Made by a program: the position numbers and the translations under genes
Shown here: piece after piece, positions 1 to 9,617 of the stretch
Layout of the letters: each line of letters begins with the position of its first letter
Numbering within the stretch: position 1 is the stretch's first letter
The notes under the pieces: generated by a model
Told to the model about the DNA's origin: nothing
Seen by the model: the letters and a program-made list of their open reading frames with translations, nothing else
Database searches by the model: none
Assembly (NCBI GenBank): GCA_016297945.1
Contig: JAEDFR010000012.1
Location: forward strand, 1-41,644
DNA length: 41,644 bases
Source of the DNA: Lachnospiraceae bacterium
Lineage (GTDB): Bacteria > Bacillota > Clostridia > Lachnospirales > Lachnospiraceae
Direction of reading: 5' to 3'

Positions 1-2
1 TA

Positions 3-3000
3 CATTTCTTATCCGAATTAAAGGCTGCTTTTATCCGCACTCTGAAGTTGGACGATGAACATATCATTGCGCCCAACCATTCCCACCTGTTTGCTGCCAT
101 TGGCTCTGCTCTTAATGCAAAACCGGATGTTTCTTTTTCTTTGGAAGATATGGCAAACAAACTGTCCATGGGAATCAAAATGGAATTTGAAGTTGAGCGT
201 TTGGAGCCTTTATTTGAAGATGAAGATGATTATCAGGCTTTTGTTACCCGACATCAACGTGATCAGGTAGGAACTGCTAATTTAAAGGATTATCATGGCA
301 ACTGCTATCTTGGTATTGATGCAGGATCTACCACCACCAAGCTTGCTTTGATTGGCGAAAACGGACAACTTCTTGATTCTTTTTACAGCAATAATAACGG
401 TAATCCGTTAGCGACCGCTATCTCTGCAATTTGCGTTATCTATCAAAAGCTTCCTGCAGGCACGAAAATTGTCCACTCCTGTTCAACCGGTTACGGAGAA
501 GCTCTCATGAAAGCAGCTTTCTTATTGGATGAAGGGGAAGTGGAAACGGTTGCCCATTATTATGCTGCTGCATTCTTTTCTCCTGACGTAGATTGTATTC
601 TGGATATCGGCGGACAGGACATGAAATGCATCAAAATCAAAAATCATACGGTAGACAGTGTGCAGTTAAATGAGGCATGCTCATCCGGATGTGGCTCCTT
701 TATTGAAACCTTTGCACATTCTTTAAATTTCAGTGTTCAGGATTTTGCAAAAGAAGCTCTTTTTGCAAAGCATCCGATAGATTTAGGTACACGTTGTACC
801 GTTTTTATGAATTCCAAGGTAAAACAAGCGCAAAAAGAAGGTGCATCCGTTGCTGATATCTCAGCAGGCCTTGCATATTCTGTCATTAAAAATGCGTTGT
901 TTAAGGTTATCAAGGTATCCGACGCTTCTGAGCTTGGCAAAAAAATCGTTGTACAGGGCGGAACTTTCTATAACGATGCCGTTCTCCGCAGTTTTGAAAA
1001 AATTGCAGACTGTGAGGCTGTCAGACCGGATATTGCCGGTATTATGGGAGCTTTTGGCGCTGCTCTCATTGCGAAAGAACGCTATCACGAAAAAGAAAAG
1101 AAAATGTGCGGTAATCTCGAAAAGGAGACAACCATGCTCTCCTACGAGAAAATCCGGGCTTTAGAGTACACAACACGTATGTCCAAATGTCGTGGATGTA
1201 CCAACAACTGCCGTCTGACCATCAACCAGTTTTCCGGTGGTCGCCAGTACATATCCGGTAACCGTTGTGAAAAAGGGATTGGCAAGGAAAAGAATGCCAA
1301 CCATTTACCAAACCTTTTCGAATACAAAAACCAAAGATATTTTGATTACGAACCGCTTCCCGCCGATATGGCAAAACGCGGCGAGGTCGGAATCCCACGT
1401 GTACTGAATATGTATGAAAACTATCCTTTCTGGTTTACGTTTTTTACCAAATTAAAGTACAGGGTTATTCTATCCCCGCAATCAACACACAAAATATATG
1501 AACTTGGAATCGAATCCATTCCGAGTGAATCCGAATGTTATCCTGCTAAATTAGCACACGGTCATGTCACATGGCTGATCAGACAAGGAGTCAAATACAT
1601 CTTCTACCCTGCCCTTTTCTATGAGCGTGATGAAGTAGAGGGAGCAACTAATCATTACAATTGTCCGATTGTAACATCCTATTCAGAGAATATCAAAAAC
1701 AATGTAGAGGAAATCGGAAACGGAGATATTATATTCCAAAATCCCTTTATGAGTTTTAAAAATGAAGAAACCATTTTACAGGGGCTTGTAAAATCCTTTC
1801 CCGATATTCCGTTATCCGAATTAAAGGAAGCCATTCATGCCGGATTTACGGAACTTGCCTCTGCCCGTGATGATATGCGCCAAAAGGGTGAAGAAACCTT
1901 AAAGTATCTCGAAGAAACCGGACGACGCGGTATTGTTTTGGCAGGACGTCCTTACCATATTGATCCCGAGATTAATCACGGCATTCCGGAATTAATTAAT
2001 TCTTACGATATAGCCGTTTTGACGGAAGACAGCATTTCTCATCTTGGCAAACCGGAACGTCCGCTCATCGTTTCCGATCAGTGGATGTATCACTCCAGAT
2101 TATATGCTGCAGCTGCTTTTGTCCGTACTCGTGAAAATCTGGATTTAATACAATTAAATTCCTTTGGCTGCGGTCTTGATGCCGTTACAACGGATCAGGT
2201 TAACGATATCCTTTCCGGTTCCGGCAAGATTTATACCTGCTTAAAAATTGACGAAGTCAACAATTTAGGCGCTGCACGCATCCGTGTCAGATCATTAATT
2301 GCTGCCCTTCGTGTCAAAGAACAGAAAAAAGAAAAATGTGAAATTCATTCAACTGCCATGAATCGTGTGATATTTACCGAAGAAATGCGTAAGGACTATA
2401 CGATTCTTTGTCCACAGATGTCTCCGATTCATTTTGATGTCATGCAGTCCGCATTTACCTCTGCCGGATACCATTTTGAGGTCATTCCTGAAAACAACCG
2501 GCATGCTGTGGATACCGGCTTAAAATATGTCAATAATGATGCCTGCTATCCTTCTTTAATTGTTGTAGGTCAGATTATGAATGCATTAAATTCCGGCCGG
2601 TATGATCTCAATAAAGTTGCCGTCATGATTACACAGACAGGCGGTGGGTGCCGTGCAACCAACTACATTGGTTTCATTCGTCGTGCGTTAGCAAAAGCTA
2701 ACCTGGAACACATTCCCGTTATCTCATTAAATCTCGGTGGTATTGAAACAAATCCCGGCTTTAAGATAGATGCAAATCTGGCGCTGCGTGTGGCATATGC
2801 TGCTGTCTTTGGTGATTTATTCATGCGATGCTTATATCGGATGCGTCCGTATGAAAAAGTAAAAGGGGAAGCAAATGCAGTTCATGAGAAGTGGCTGAAA
2901 AGATGTCAGACTTTTGTATCCCAAAAGCATCCTTCTTTCTTTACATTCCAAAAAATGTGTAAAGAAATCGTTGAAGAATTTGATTGTATTCCGATTACGG

Positions 3001-3599
3001 ATGAAAAGAAACCCCGTGTCGGTATTGTCGGAGAAATCCTGGTTAAATTCTTGCCGGAAGCTAACAACCACCTCGCAGAGCTTTTGGAAGCTGAAGGAGC
3101 CGAAGCTGTATGCCCCGACTTAATTGACTTTTTAATGTACTGCTTCTACAACCAGATTTACAAAGCGGATAACCTTGGAACCTCCAAAAAATCAGCCCGC
3201 AATGCCAGACTTGGCATTTATGCCGTCAACTTCTTTCGGAGCGCCGGCGCAAAGGCACTAAAACAAAGTAAACACTTTGATCCGCCTGCCAATATTTTTG
3301 ACTTGGTTGATTATGCAAAAAACATTGTATCCATCGGTAATCAGACCGGTGAGGGCTGGTTTTTAACCGGAGAAATGTTAGAGTTAATTCACTCCGGCAC
3401 ACCCAATATTGTATGTACACAGCCCTTTGGCTGTCTTCCCAATCATATTGTCGGTAAGGGTGTCATCAAAGCGCTTCGCAAGCAATATCCGGACAGCAAC
3501 ATTGTTGCCATCGATTACGATCCCGGAGCCAGCGAAGTCAATCAGCTAAACCGTATTAAGCTCATGCTCTCAACAGCTTTTAAAAATCTTGAACAATAA
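3..3599 (+). CDS. Acyl-CoA dehydratase activase-related giant protein (BadF/BadG/BcrA/BcrD ATPase + DUF2229), 5'-truncated by the window
   Basis: The frame is open from base 3 with no stop, so the true start lies upstream. A TTG at 48 is only an internal codon. The first residues resemble the end of one activase ATPase domain. A second complete ATPase domain follows, with the phosphate-binding motif GIDAGSTTTKLAL about 90 residues after base 48, then DIGGQDMKCI and the cysteine motif NEACSSGCGSF that supplies Fe-S ligands in 2-hydroxyacyl-CoA dehydratase activators. Next come a cysteine-rich segment (CRGCTNNC) and a long DUF2229/dehydratase D-like part. The family is usually about 1400 residues with tandem activase domains; at least 1199 codons are visible. 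Activators of this superfamily use ATP to inject an electron into a dehydratase, but the function of these giant fusions is not established. It is followed at once by a strong terminator, so it ends its transcription unit. Confidence 0.9.
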   Translation, partial: HFLSELKAAFIRTLKLDDEHIIAPNHSHLFAAIGSALNAKPDVSFSLEDMANKLSMGIKMEFEVERLEPLFEDEDDYQAFVTRHQRDQVGTANLKDYHGNCYLGIDAGSTTTKLALIGENGQLLDSFYSNNNGNPLATAISAICVIYQKLPAGTKIVHSCSTGYGEALMKAAFLLDEGEVETVAHYYAAAFFSPDVDCILDIGGQDMKCIKIKNHTVDSVQLNEACSSGCGSFIETFAHSLNFSVQDFAKEALFAKHPIDLGTRCTVFMNSKVKQAQKEGASVADISAGLAYSVIKNALFKVIKVSDASELGKKIVVQGGTFYNDAVLRSFEKIADCEAVRPDIAGIMGAFGAALIAKERYHEKEKKMCGNLEKETTMLSYEKIRALEYTTRMSKCRGCTNNCRLTINQFSGGRQYISGNRCEKGIGKEKNANHLPNLFEYKNQRYFDYEPLPADMAKRGEVGIPRVLNMYENYPFWFTFFTKLKYRVILSPQSTHKIYELGIESIPSESECYPAKLAHGHVTWLIRQGVKYIFYPALFYERDEVEGATNHYNCPIVTSYSENIKNNVEEIGNGDIIFQNPFMSFKNEETILQGLVKSFPDIPLSELKEAIHAGFTELASARDDMRQKGEETLKYLEETGRRGIVLAGRPYHIDPEINHGIPELINSYDIAVLTEDSISHLGKPERPLIVSDQWMYHSRLYAAAAFVRTRENLDLIQLNSFGCGLDAVTTDQVNDILSGSGKIYTCLKIDEVNNLGAARIRVRSLIAALRVKEQKKEKCEIHSTAMNRVIFTEEMRKDYTILCPQMSPIHFDVMQSAFTSAGYHFEVIPENNRHAVDTGLKYVNNDACYPSLIVVGQIMNALNSGRYDLNKVAVMITQTGGGCRATNYIGFIRRALAKANLEHIPVISLNLGGIETNPGFKIDANLALRVAYAAVFGDLFMRCLYRMRPYEKVKGEANAVHEKWLKRCQTFVSQKHPSFFTFQKMCKEIVEEFDCIPITDEKKPRVGIVGEILVKFLPEANNHLAELLEAEGAEAVCPDLIDFLMYCFYNQIYKADNLGTSKKSARNARLGIYAVNFFRSAGAKALKQSKHFDPPANIFDLVDYAKNIVSIGNQTGEGWFLTGEMLELIHSGTPNIVCTQPFGCLPNHIVGKGVIKALRKQYPDSNIVAIDYDPGASEVNQLNRIKLMLSTAFKNLEQ

Positions 3600-3616
3600 A
3601 CAAGTCACAATCATAC

Positions 3617-3668
3617 AAAAAAGGTTGTTACCGGAAAACAAAATCTTTTCCGGCAACAACCTTTTTAT
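3617..3668. terminator. Bidirectional intrinsic terminator
   Basis: A 16-bp stem (3623-3638 pairing with 3646-3661, GGTTGTTACCGGAAAA) has a short loop, an A-run on the left and a T-run on the right. It can therefore stop transcription from the activase-like gene on the plus strand and from the lipoprotein gene on the minus strand. Confidence 0.9.
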
Positions 3669-3722
3669 TACAGTCTGGTAATTTCAGATGACGCAATTTA
3701 CAAATAAATAACTGTTTTTTGA

Positions 3723-4355
3723 TTATTCAGTGATTATTTTTGTAAATATCATAGGATAATCAACACCATCAATTATTTCATCTTCTTCAACGTTTACGCC
3801 TTCCGGTATATCTATGGTCAATGTATCCGCTTCAATTGTAAAGACTCTGTATCCATCATCTTCATTCAGAATTAAATTGTCACCCTTTGCTTGGTAGATT
3901 CCCTCTGTCTTCATTTCTGACACATAATCATCGAAATCCAATTCTGAATATATTTCATCCGTCATATATTCTTCCACACTACACCCATACTGTTCCTGTA
4001 TAACAGCATCTACATCATTCCGAGACATGTCACTTTCTTCAAATTCTTTATACAGTGCTTCCACAGAATAAGAAATAAAATCCTTGATCCAAACATCAAA
4101 AGTCTCTTTTGCAATCTCTTCATCAGCATACAGGCAATATGTACCGTCTTCATTAAACTCAAGCAACATTTTTATCTCAAAACTATGATGAAAATCTTCA
4201 TATTCGAATCCCATCACTTCTTCCATTGCTGAAGAATAATCAATCGTTGTCTCCCATGTTCCATACAACTTTTTTGATGCGTCTCCACATCCGCATAATG
4301 AAACAGAAAGCACAACCATCAAAATCAATATGATAATTCTTTTCCTTTTTCTCAA
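3723..4355 (-). CDS. Predicted lipoprotein of unknown function
   Basis: This 210-residue protein starts with a basic stretch (MRKRKR), a hydrophobic segment and the lipobox LCGC. It is therefore expected to be exported, lipid-modified on the second cysteine of that motif and anchored to the outer face of the membrane. The mature part is acidic, rich in Glu, Asp and Tyr, and has no motif I recognise. The start is a TTG preceded by GGAGAG at a 9-nt spacing, which is convincing even though the codon is rare. It lies 31 bp upstream of galE on the same strand and may be cotranscribed into it or out of it, but nothing ties the two functions together. Confidence 0.75.
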   Translation of the reverse strand: MRKRKRIIILILMVVLSVSLCGCGDASKKLYGTWETTIDYSSAMEEVMGFEYEDFHHSFEIKMLLEFNEDGTYCLYADEEIAKETFDVWIKDFISYSVEALYKEFEESDMSRNDVDAVIQEQYGCSVEEYMTDEIYSELDFDDYVSEMKTEGIYQAKGDNLILNEDDGYRVFTIEADTLTIDIPEGVNVEEDEIIDGVDYPMIFTKIITE

Positions 4356-4386
4356 TTAGACTTTCTCTCCTATGCATAAGTTTATC

Positions 4387-5394
4387 TTATTGCTTTCCAA
4401 ATGCCATCTGGGTAAAACGCCACGAATCCTTGCACATACGCTCTAAATCATATTCGGCTTCCCATCCAAGTTCATCTTTTGCTTTTTGGGGATTTGCATA
4501 GCAGGTTGCTATATCTCCGGCTCTACGAGGTTTTATTTCATATGGAATTTTCACACCGTTGGCAGCTTCAAAAGCTTTTACAATATCTAATACGGAATAT
4601 CCGTTTCCGGTACCTAAATTGTAAATATTTACACCGGTTGTACCGGTAACCTTATCAATAGCATTCACATGTCCCTTTGCCAGATCCACAACATGAATAT
4701 AATCTCTAACACCGGTTCCGTCAGGTGTATCATAATCATTTCCAAATACACCCAGTTTTTCCAGTTTGCCTATTGCAACCTGTGTAATATAAGGCATCAG
4801 ATTATTGGGAATACCATTTGGAACTTCACCAATCAAACCGCTCTCATGCGCACCGATGGGATTGAAGTAACGAAGTAATACCACACTCCACTCCGGATCC
4901 GGAACACAAAGATCGCTTAAAATACGCTCTAAATATAGTTTGGTTGTTCCATACGGGTTGGTCGTACTAAGCGGAAAATCTTCCGTAATCGGCACTGTCT
5001 TGGGCGAACCATATACGGTTGCCGAAGAACTGAAAATAATTCTTTTACAGTGATATTCCGTCATTAATTCGCATAAATTCATGGTTCCTGTCAGATTGTT
5101 CTGATAATATAGCAAAGGCTTTTGAACGGATTCACCAACAGCTTTCAATCCGGCAAAATGGATCACCGCATCAAATTTGTGAGCCTCAAAAATAGGTCTC
5201 ATCTCTTCCTTATTCAGCATATCCGCCTGATAAAATACTACTTTTTTACCGGATATTTCTTCAATTTTATCCACTACTTCAATCTGGGAATTGTAAAGAT
5301 TATCAAAAATAACAACCTCATGTCCTTTTGCCAGCAATTCTACACATGTATGGGACCCGATAAAACCGGTTCCACCTGTAACCAAAATCTTCAT
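4387..5394 (-). CDS. galE: UDP-glucose 4-epimerase
   Basis: This 335-residue short-chain dehydrogenase/reductase interconverts UDP-glucose and UDP-galactose in the cytoplasm (Leloir pathway, and supply of UDP-galactose for glycans). The N-terminal NAD-binding motif GGTGFIGSH is clear. The catalytic serine lies in SSSATVYG and the Tyr/Lys pair in YGTTK, followed by the RYFNPIGAH signature typical of GalE. Length matches the family. An AAGGAG Shine-Dalgarno site precedes the ATG. No gal operon partners are adjacent, so a role in exopolysaccharide or glycan precursor supply is as likely as galactose catabolism. Confidence 0.95.
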   Translation of the reverse strand: MKILVTGGTGFIGSHTCVELLAKGHEVVIFDNLYNSQIEVVDKIEEISGKKVVFYQADMLNKEEMRPIFEAHKFDAVIHFAGLKAVGESVQKPLLYYQNNLTGTMNLCELMTEYHCKRIIFSSSATVYGSPKTVPITEDFPLSTTNPYGTTKLYLERILSDLCVPDPEWSVVLLRYFNPIGAHESGLIGEVPNGIPNNLMPYITQVAIGKLEKLGVFGNDYDTPDGTGVRDYIHVVDLAKGHVNAIDKVTGTTGVNIYNLGTGNGYSVLDIVKAFEAANGVKIPYEIKPRRAGDIATCYANPQKAKDELGWEAEYDLERMCKDSWRFTQMAFGKQ

Positions 5395-5448
5395 TATTCA
5401 AAACTCCTTATAGATCATTTAGCTATTTCTTTTTTTTTAACTGCTTAC

Positions 5449-6108
5449 TTATTTTTCAGTTTCCTGTAAAACATCTTCCATTCGATAACATTTTTTATCA
5501 CGTTCTCTGGCCTTTTGAATCTGGAACTCACAAACAGCCTGGTCTTTTGGATCTCCAAAATCACAATTTTCAGCAAAAGAAAGGACCTCATCATACATTC
5601 CGCTTCTTCGCAAAATATCCATAATGCGAAGCATAAAATCCGGCAGTTCACGCTTGGCTAATTTTGAACCATTTACTTCATTATAATACTTTAAAGCTCT
5701 TTTTCTACAGACAATGGCAATCGCATCCAATCCGGCATCATCACACGACCATGCCGCATAAAGAAAATGATCACCTGCTTTTTTATATTCTTTACAATGC
5801 TTATAAATCAAACCAATTTTCACAAATCTTTTTGCCTGCTCCGGTAGTCCAGCGATATTGCCGCAATTGACATATTCTTTGGAATCAATATATTTTTCTT
5901 CATATTCCGGCATTTCTTCCGATGTAGAAAAAACATTTCTACAATAATCACATTTTCGCACCCATAAAGGCATGGCACTCCGACGCACTTCAGCAGGTCT
6001 GAAATCCAAATCCGGACCTCCCTGCTGTGAACCCATAGCTAAGTATGTCACTTCATTTACCCGTCCGCATATATTGCATTTCATGTTTTTTACAGCAAAT
6101 TTTGACAC
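5449..6108 (-). CDS. Zinc-ribbon protein, DUF2225-like
   Basis: This 219-residue protein begins with a four-cysteine metal site (CNIC near residue 11, then CDYC near residue 53) around a GGPDLDFRP segment, the arrangement seen in DUF2225-type proteins. The remainder is helical with repeat-like pairs (AKRFVKIGLIYKHCKEYKKA) suggesting TPR-like helices. No enzyme motif is visible. The start is GTG with GGAGG eight bases upstream. Cytoplasmic; function unknown. The DUF2225 assignment rests on pattern recognition of the N-terminal half only. Confidence 0.7.
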   Translation of the reverse strand: MSKFAVKNMKCNICGRVNEVTYLAMGSQQGGPDLDFRPAEVRRSAMPLWVRKCDYCRNVFSTSEEMPEYEEKYIDSKEYVNCGNIAGLPEQAKRFVKIGLIYKHCKEYKKAGDHFLYAAWSCDDAGLDAIAIVCRKRALKYYNEVNGSKLAKRELPDFMLRIMDILRRSGMYDEVLSFAENCDFGDPKDQAVCEFQIQKARERDKKCYRMEDVLQETEK

Positions 6109-6309
6109 TCTTTATTCCTCCAAAAATACAAATCGTCCTGATAACTCATCCGTTTACATATCCAATATATATTTTCCAATAACGCATACAATGATTTTTA
6201 AATAATTCTACCATTACTACCATTGCACCGGAAATGCAAACCAATAATATTATAGCATTTTTCCATTCTATAATCTACTGAATTTCAAACGAATCTTCCC
6301 ACTGCGTTT

Positions 6310-6633
6310 TTAATATTTTTTCAGATTTTTGTTCGTAATATCATAAATATCATCAAACGGAATCTTGGTATTGACAACCTTAAGGTATCGTGCATTTGTA
6401 TCAATCCCGGATACCATTCCACGCATTTTAAGATATTCATTCTGCACATAATACGTAATCGTTATCACATCATTTTTTTTAATAGATCGCATTATTACAT
6501 CGAGTTCTGCTTTTCGTTCTTCCGAAAGTTCTATTTTGGGGACAATCATTTTTTCCTTCTCGGCCAACAGTTCTTCAAACCCTTTGAGTGCAGCAAACGG
6601 CATAAACTGTTTGGCTCTCTCACCCCGATTCAT
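6310..6633 (-). CDS. YolD-like protein
   Basis: I place the start at the ATG at 6633 (MNRGERAKQFMPFAAL), giving 107 residues. The longer frame up to 6705 overlaps the polymerase by 65 bp and has no ribosome site, whereas this ATG sits 7 nt after the polymerase stop with GGTGAG just upstream. YolD-family proteins are small and typically encoded next to Y-family polymerases of the UvrX/YqjW type in Firmicutes and their phages. They are thought to act like a UmuD-type accessory subunit, which is not proven. The motif GERAKQFMPFAAL and the C-terminal short beta-rich segment (VVNTKIPFDDI) are typical. It is translationally linked to the upstream polymerase. Confidence 0.85.
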   Translation of the reverse strand: MNRGERAKQFMPFAALKGFEELLAEKEKMIVPKIELSEERKAELDVIMRSIKKNDVITITYYVQNEYLKMRGMVSGIDTNARYLKVVNTKIPFDDIYDITNKNLKKY

Positions 6634-6640
6634 TTTTTCT

Positions 6641-7906
6641 CTACTCACCGCTTTTATGTCCCCCAATCTGCTGATTACGTTCCCGCATCGTGGCGCCTTC
6701 CTCAAAATTCATGCCTTTCAAAACAGCATTTTTTCCATACTTTTTCTTAATAGACAGCATTGCCTGTTGTATCTGTCGTTCTTTTTCTACTTTTTGCGGA
6801 TCGGTAAATAAATCGTATTGCAAAAACTCTTCCCCTATGACACGGTTACACGTCAGATGAATTCTTCGGATAGACAGATTGGGATCTTTGATACAGTCAT
6901 ATAATTGTTCCACTTTCGGAATGATTTTACTCGGCAAATTTGTTGGTGATAAAAAAGATACCGTCCCATGCGCCGGCTCCACATGCAACACATTCGAATA
7001 TCCCATATGAAGTGTCAGTGAATCGGTTACTAATCCTCTATCAAGCATATCCAGACACAAGTCATCTGCCATTTCTTTTACCACCAATCTGCCTTCCTCA
7101 TGTCCGTAATCCCTGGATAGGACCTGTCCACTTGCCAGACTATTGGATTTCGCATGAAAATTCTTGATATCGGACATCAGTGTTGGTTCTATTCCCCATG
7201 CATGATCAATAAGCAATTCGGCATCTACACCAAAAAGCCGATATAATAAATCTTCATCCGCCTCTGTAATCTCTCTCATGGTAGTAATCCCATATCTTTG
7301 CAACTTTTTTGCAATGCCGGGACCAATTCTCCAAAAATCCGTCAACGGTTTGTGATCCCATAAAGTCTTTTGATAGGTTTCTATCGTCAATTCTCCAATA
7401 TGATCCTCTACACGCTTCGCCGTTACATCCAATGCAATTTTTGCAAGATAAAGATTGCTGCCAATTCCACAAGTTGCCGTCAACCCTTTTTCTTCATAAA
7501 TATCCTGCATTATACGCATGCTAAGTTCTTTTGCACTCATTCCATACATAGTCAGATATTCGGTCACATCCATAAAAGCTTCATCAATAGAATATACATG
7601 AATATCTTCTTTTGCAATGTATTTCAAATATATTGCATAAATATCTGCAGCATATTCCATATACAATTTCATACGCGGAGTTGCCATAATATAATTAATA
7701 CCTGCCGGTATTTCAAAAACCCGACACCGATTAGCAACCCCCAACGCTTTCATGGCGGGAGATACTGCCAGACAAATTGTCTTTTCCGTCCTCTCTTTAT
7801 CAGCCACAACCAGATTGGTTGCCAAAGGATCCAGCTGACGCTCCACACACTCTACAGACGCATAGAAGGATTTTAAATCAATACAGATATAAGTTCGTTC
7901 TTTCAT
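6641..7906 (-). CDS. Y-family DNA polymerase (UmuC / UvrX / YqjW type)
   Basis: This is a 421-residue translesion DNA polymerase. The N-terminal metal-binding aspartate is in CIDLKSFYASVE, and the catalytic carboxylate pair is in YSIDEAFMDV. GIGSNLYLAKIALD and the helix-hairpin-helix segment WRIGPGIAKKLQRYGI follow, then a little-finger domain. The C-terminal ending (MRERNQQIGGHK) is typical of the UvrX-like UmuC branch paired with YolD, not of DinB (Pol IV). It is the first gene of a two-gene unit with yolD. A SOS box would be expected upstream, but I found no good match to the Firmicutes LexA consensus in 7907-8133, only the short palindrome ATGAATTGTTCAT at 7938-7950. Confidence 0.92.
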   Translation of the reverse strand: MKERTYICIDLKSFYASVECVERQLDPLATNLVVADKERTEKTICLAVSPAMKALGVANRCRVFEIPAGINYIMATPRMKLYMEYAADIYAIYLKYIAKEDIHVYSIDEAFMDVTEYLTMYGMSAKELSMRIMQDIYEEKGLTATCGIGSNLYLAKIALDVTAKRVEDHIGELTIETYQKTLWDHKPLTDFWRIGPGIAKKLQRYGITTMREITEADEDLLYRLFGVDAELLIDHAWGIEPTLMSDIKNFHAKSNSLASGQVLSRDYGHEEGRLVVKEMADDLCLDMLDRGLVTDSLTLHMGYSNVLHVEPAHGTVSFLSPTNLPSKIIPKVEQLYDCIKDPNLSIRRIHLTCNRVIGEEFLQYDLFTDPQKVEKERQIQQAMLSIKKKYGKNAVLKGMNFEEGATMRERNQQIGGHKSGE

Positions 7907-8133
7907 AAGCCATTTCTTTCAATTATTCTACCCTAAGATGAATTGTTCATATTCCTCTTTTACAATTCTTTTTACTGCGTTATATGAATACATTTGCATT
8001 ATATACCCCTCTTAGGGGAATTTTGCAAGCATTCTGACATTAAGAGCACAAATTTTAATTTTTCTATGGCAGGAATTCCACAAAACATGTATAATAGGAT
8101 TATACACAAAATTATAAATACGAGGTTATTAGC

Positions 8134-8337
8134 ATGGAGAAATTCAAATTATCAGATTTAATCGGCGCCGGAACTGTTTCTGTTGTTCAAAAAGTATCTA
8201 TCTTTATGGAAAGTTTTTCAAGAGCTCCTGTCTTTGAGGGGTGTACGGCTGATATTCCCGATGGCTATAAAAACTTCGTTGTAAATGGTGTTGCCGCTGA
8301 AAATGATACATTAAAAATTCGTGTTACAGTATTTTAG
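8134..8337 (+). CDS. Small orphan protein, 67 residues
   Basis: This is one of the few plus-strand genes. The ATG has GAGG nine bases upstream and a TATAAT-like box (8090-8095) about 40 bp before it, and a clean terminator follows right after the stop. Those signals support a real transcription unit. The product has no signal peptide or membrane segment. It reads as a helical N-terminal half (KLSDLIGAGTVSVVQKVSIF) and a short C-terminal beta-like part. I do not recognise a family and propose no function. Confidence 0.55.
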   Translation: MEKFKLSDLIGAGTVSVVQKVSIFMESFSRAPVFEGCTADIPDGYKNFVVNGVAAENDTLKIRVTVF

Positions 8338-8342
8338 CATAC

Positions 8343-8383
8343 AAAAATCGCTTAAGCCAAACGGTCTAAGCGATTTTCTTTTT
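8343..8383 (+). terminator. Intrinsic terminator of the small orphan gene
   Basis: An 11-bp stem (AAAATCGCTTA, 8343-8353, with 8366-8376) is followed by a T-rich tail. It closes the 67-codon gene and also faces the end of the diguanylate cyclase gene, which is convergent. Confidence 0.85.
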
Positions 8384-8406
8384 ATCCTTTGCAAAAAACC
8401 TCATAT

Positions 8407-9516
8407 TTAGGTATTACTGCAGACCGTCCGGTTTCGTCCATTCTGCTTTGCCTGATACATTGCCTTATCTGCTTTTTCAAAAATTTCTACACTACTCATA
8501 TCCGCACCATTATATTGGTAAATTCCGGCACTGATACTGCAATGTCTGCCCGGCATAAAAGAAAACTTTTCCTGATAAATCATCTGTCGGATATTCTCAA
8601 TCAGTTCATAGGTCGCTTCTTTTGTATAATCATGCAAAATCATACCAAATTCTTCACCACCATAGCGGAATACCTTTGCTTTTTCCGGACATTGGCTTTT
8701 CAATATTTCCGCAATTTTAATTAAAACTATATCTCCTTTATCATGACCATAAGTATCATTGACCGACTTAAAGAAATCCACATCAATGACCACAACACAA
8801 ATCGCGTTATCATTGTCATGACACCATCTAATCCCCTCTTCTAAACAATGGTAAAATTCAGAATGATTGTACAACCCTGTCATGGCATCCATTCTTATGG
8901 CATTCTGCATTCTTTCCTGTGTCAGAGACGTTTGAAAAATGATTTCGTTCTTTTCTTTTGTGTAGGAACACAAGGATTGACAAATGTAATAGACAACCAA
9001 TAATAATACTAATCCTGCAATTACATTATACCATCTTTGTGAAGGCTTCCATGCATCATCAAATATAGGGGCCAAAAACGACGTAACAACCAACAAAATT
9101 GCTGATGCAATGCCGCTCATCTTCGTCACTTTTTCATCATCCAAAATGCAGGAAACGACTATGGGAGCAACAAAAGTTGCTGATGAAATCAGGAAAAAAC
9201 TATGTATCGTACATATCACGGTACAAATTATTAACAGACTGCAAACAACCGCATATTTTTTTACCAATTCGGATTCAGAATGTTTTTGAATAAACTGCGC
9301 GCAACCAACACTGATTAAGTTGATCGAAGTTGGAATAATAACATATAAAAATACATACTTTACCGGATTATAATGAAATGCATCCGTTAAAATATACATA
9401 TACAGAAACAAAACCAACTCTGCCAGAAAAACAATGCCAACCACAACATAATATGATGAGAGTATTTTGTCTCTCCAATGATTTTTTAATTGTAAATATT
9501 CATCTTGTGCATTCAT
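8407..9516 (-). CDS. Membrane diguanylate cyclase (GGDEF)
   Basis: This 369-residue protein has about six hydrophobic segments in residues 20-185, then a short linker and a GGDEF domain (about 205-368). The domain has the metal/substrate residues VIDVDFFKSVNDTYGH and the active-site motif GGEEF at 286-290, so it should make cyclic di-GMP from two GTP. The inhibitory I-site (RxxD, nine residues before the first Gly of the signature) reads PEKA at 277-280, so product inhibition at that site is not expected. The transcript leader carries a c-di-GMP-I riboswitch and a terminator, so control may act at the RNA level instead. The ATG has AGAGGA upstream. The membrane part is a sensor of unknown ligand. 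Confidence 0.93.
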   Translation of the reverse strand: MNAQDEYLQLKNHWRDKILSSYYVVVGIVFLAELVLFLYMYILTDAFHYNPVKYVFLYVIIPTSINLISVGCAQFIQKHSESELVKKYAVVCSLLIICTVICTIHSFFLISSATFVAPIVVSCILDDEKVTKMSGIASAILLVVTSFLAPIFDDAWKPSQRWYNVIAGLVLLLVVYYICQSLCSYTKEKNEIIFQTSLTQERMQNAIRMDAMTGLYNHSEFYHCLEEGIRWCHDNDNAICVVVIDVDFFKSVNDTYGHDKGDIVLIKIAEILKSQCPEKAKVFRYGGEEFGMILHDYTKEATYELIENIRQMIYQEKFSFMPGRHCSISAGIYQYNGADMSSVEIFEKADKAMYQAKQNGRNRTVCSNT

Positions 9517-9570
9517 AATCGTATCCTCTGACTGATAATATCAGCGCGCACAAAAAGAATACCTTTTATC

Positions 9571-9612
9571 TTACATAAAAATAAAAAACATCATAAAAGG
9601 AGCTTATGATGT
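9571..9612 (-). terminator. Leader terminator between riboswitch and cyclase gene
   Basis: Read on the minus strand, ACATCATAA (9612-9604) pairs with TTATGATGT (9596-9588) around a 7-base loop and is followed by TTTTTATTTTTATG. It lies after the riboswitch aptamer and 54 bp or more before the cyclase start, the usual position of a transcription-attenuation expression platform. Confidence 0.8.
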
Positions 9613-9617
9613 CTAAA

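Noticed and set aside
7938..7950. ATGAATTGTTCAT palindrome upstream of the Y-family polymerase as a SOS box
   Set aside because: It lacks the CGAAC/GTTCG half-sites and spacing of Gram-positive LexA boxes; kept only as a note in the polymerase entry.
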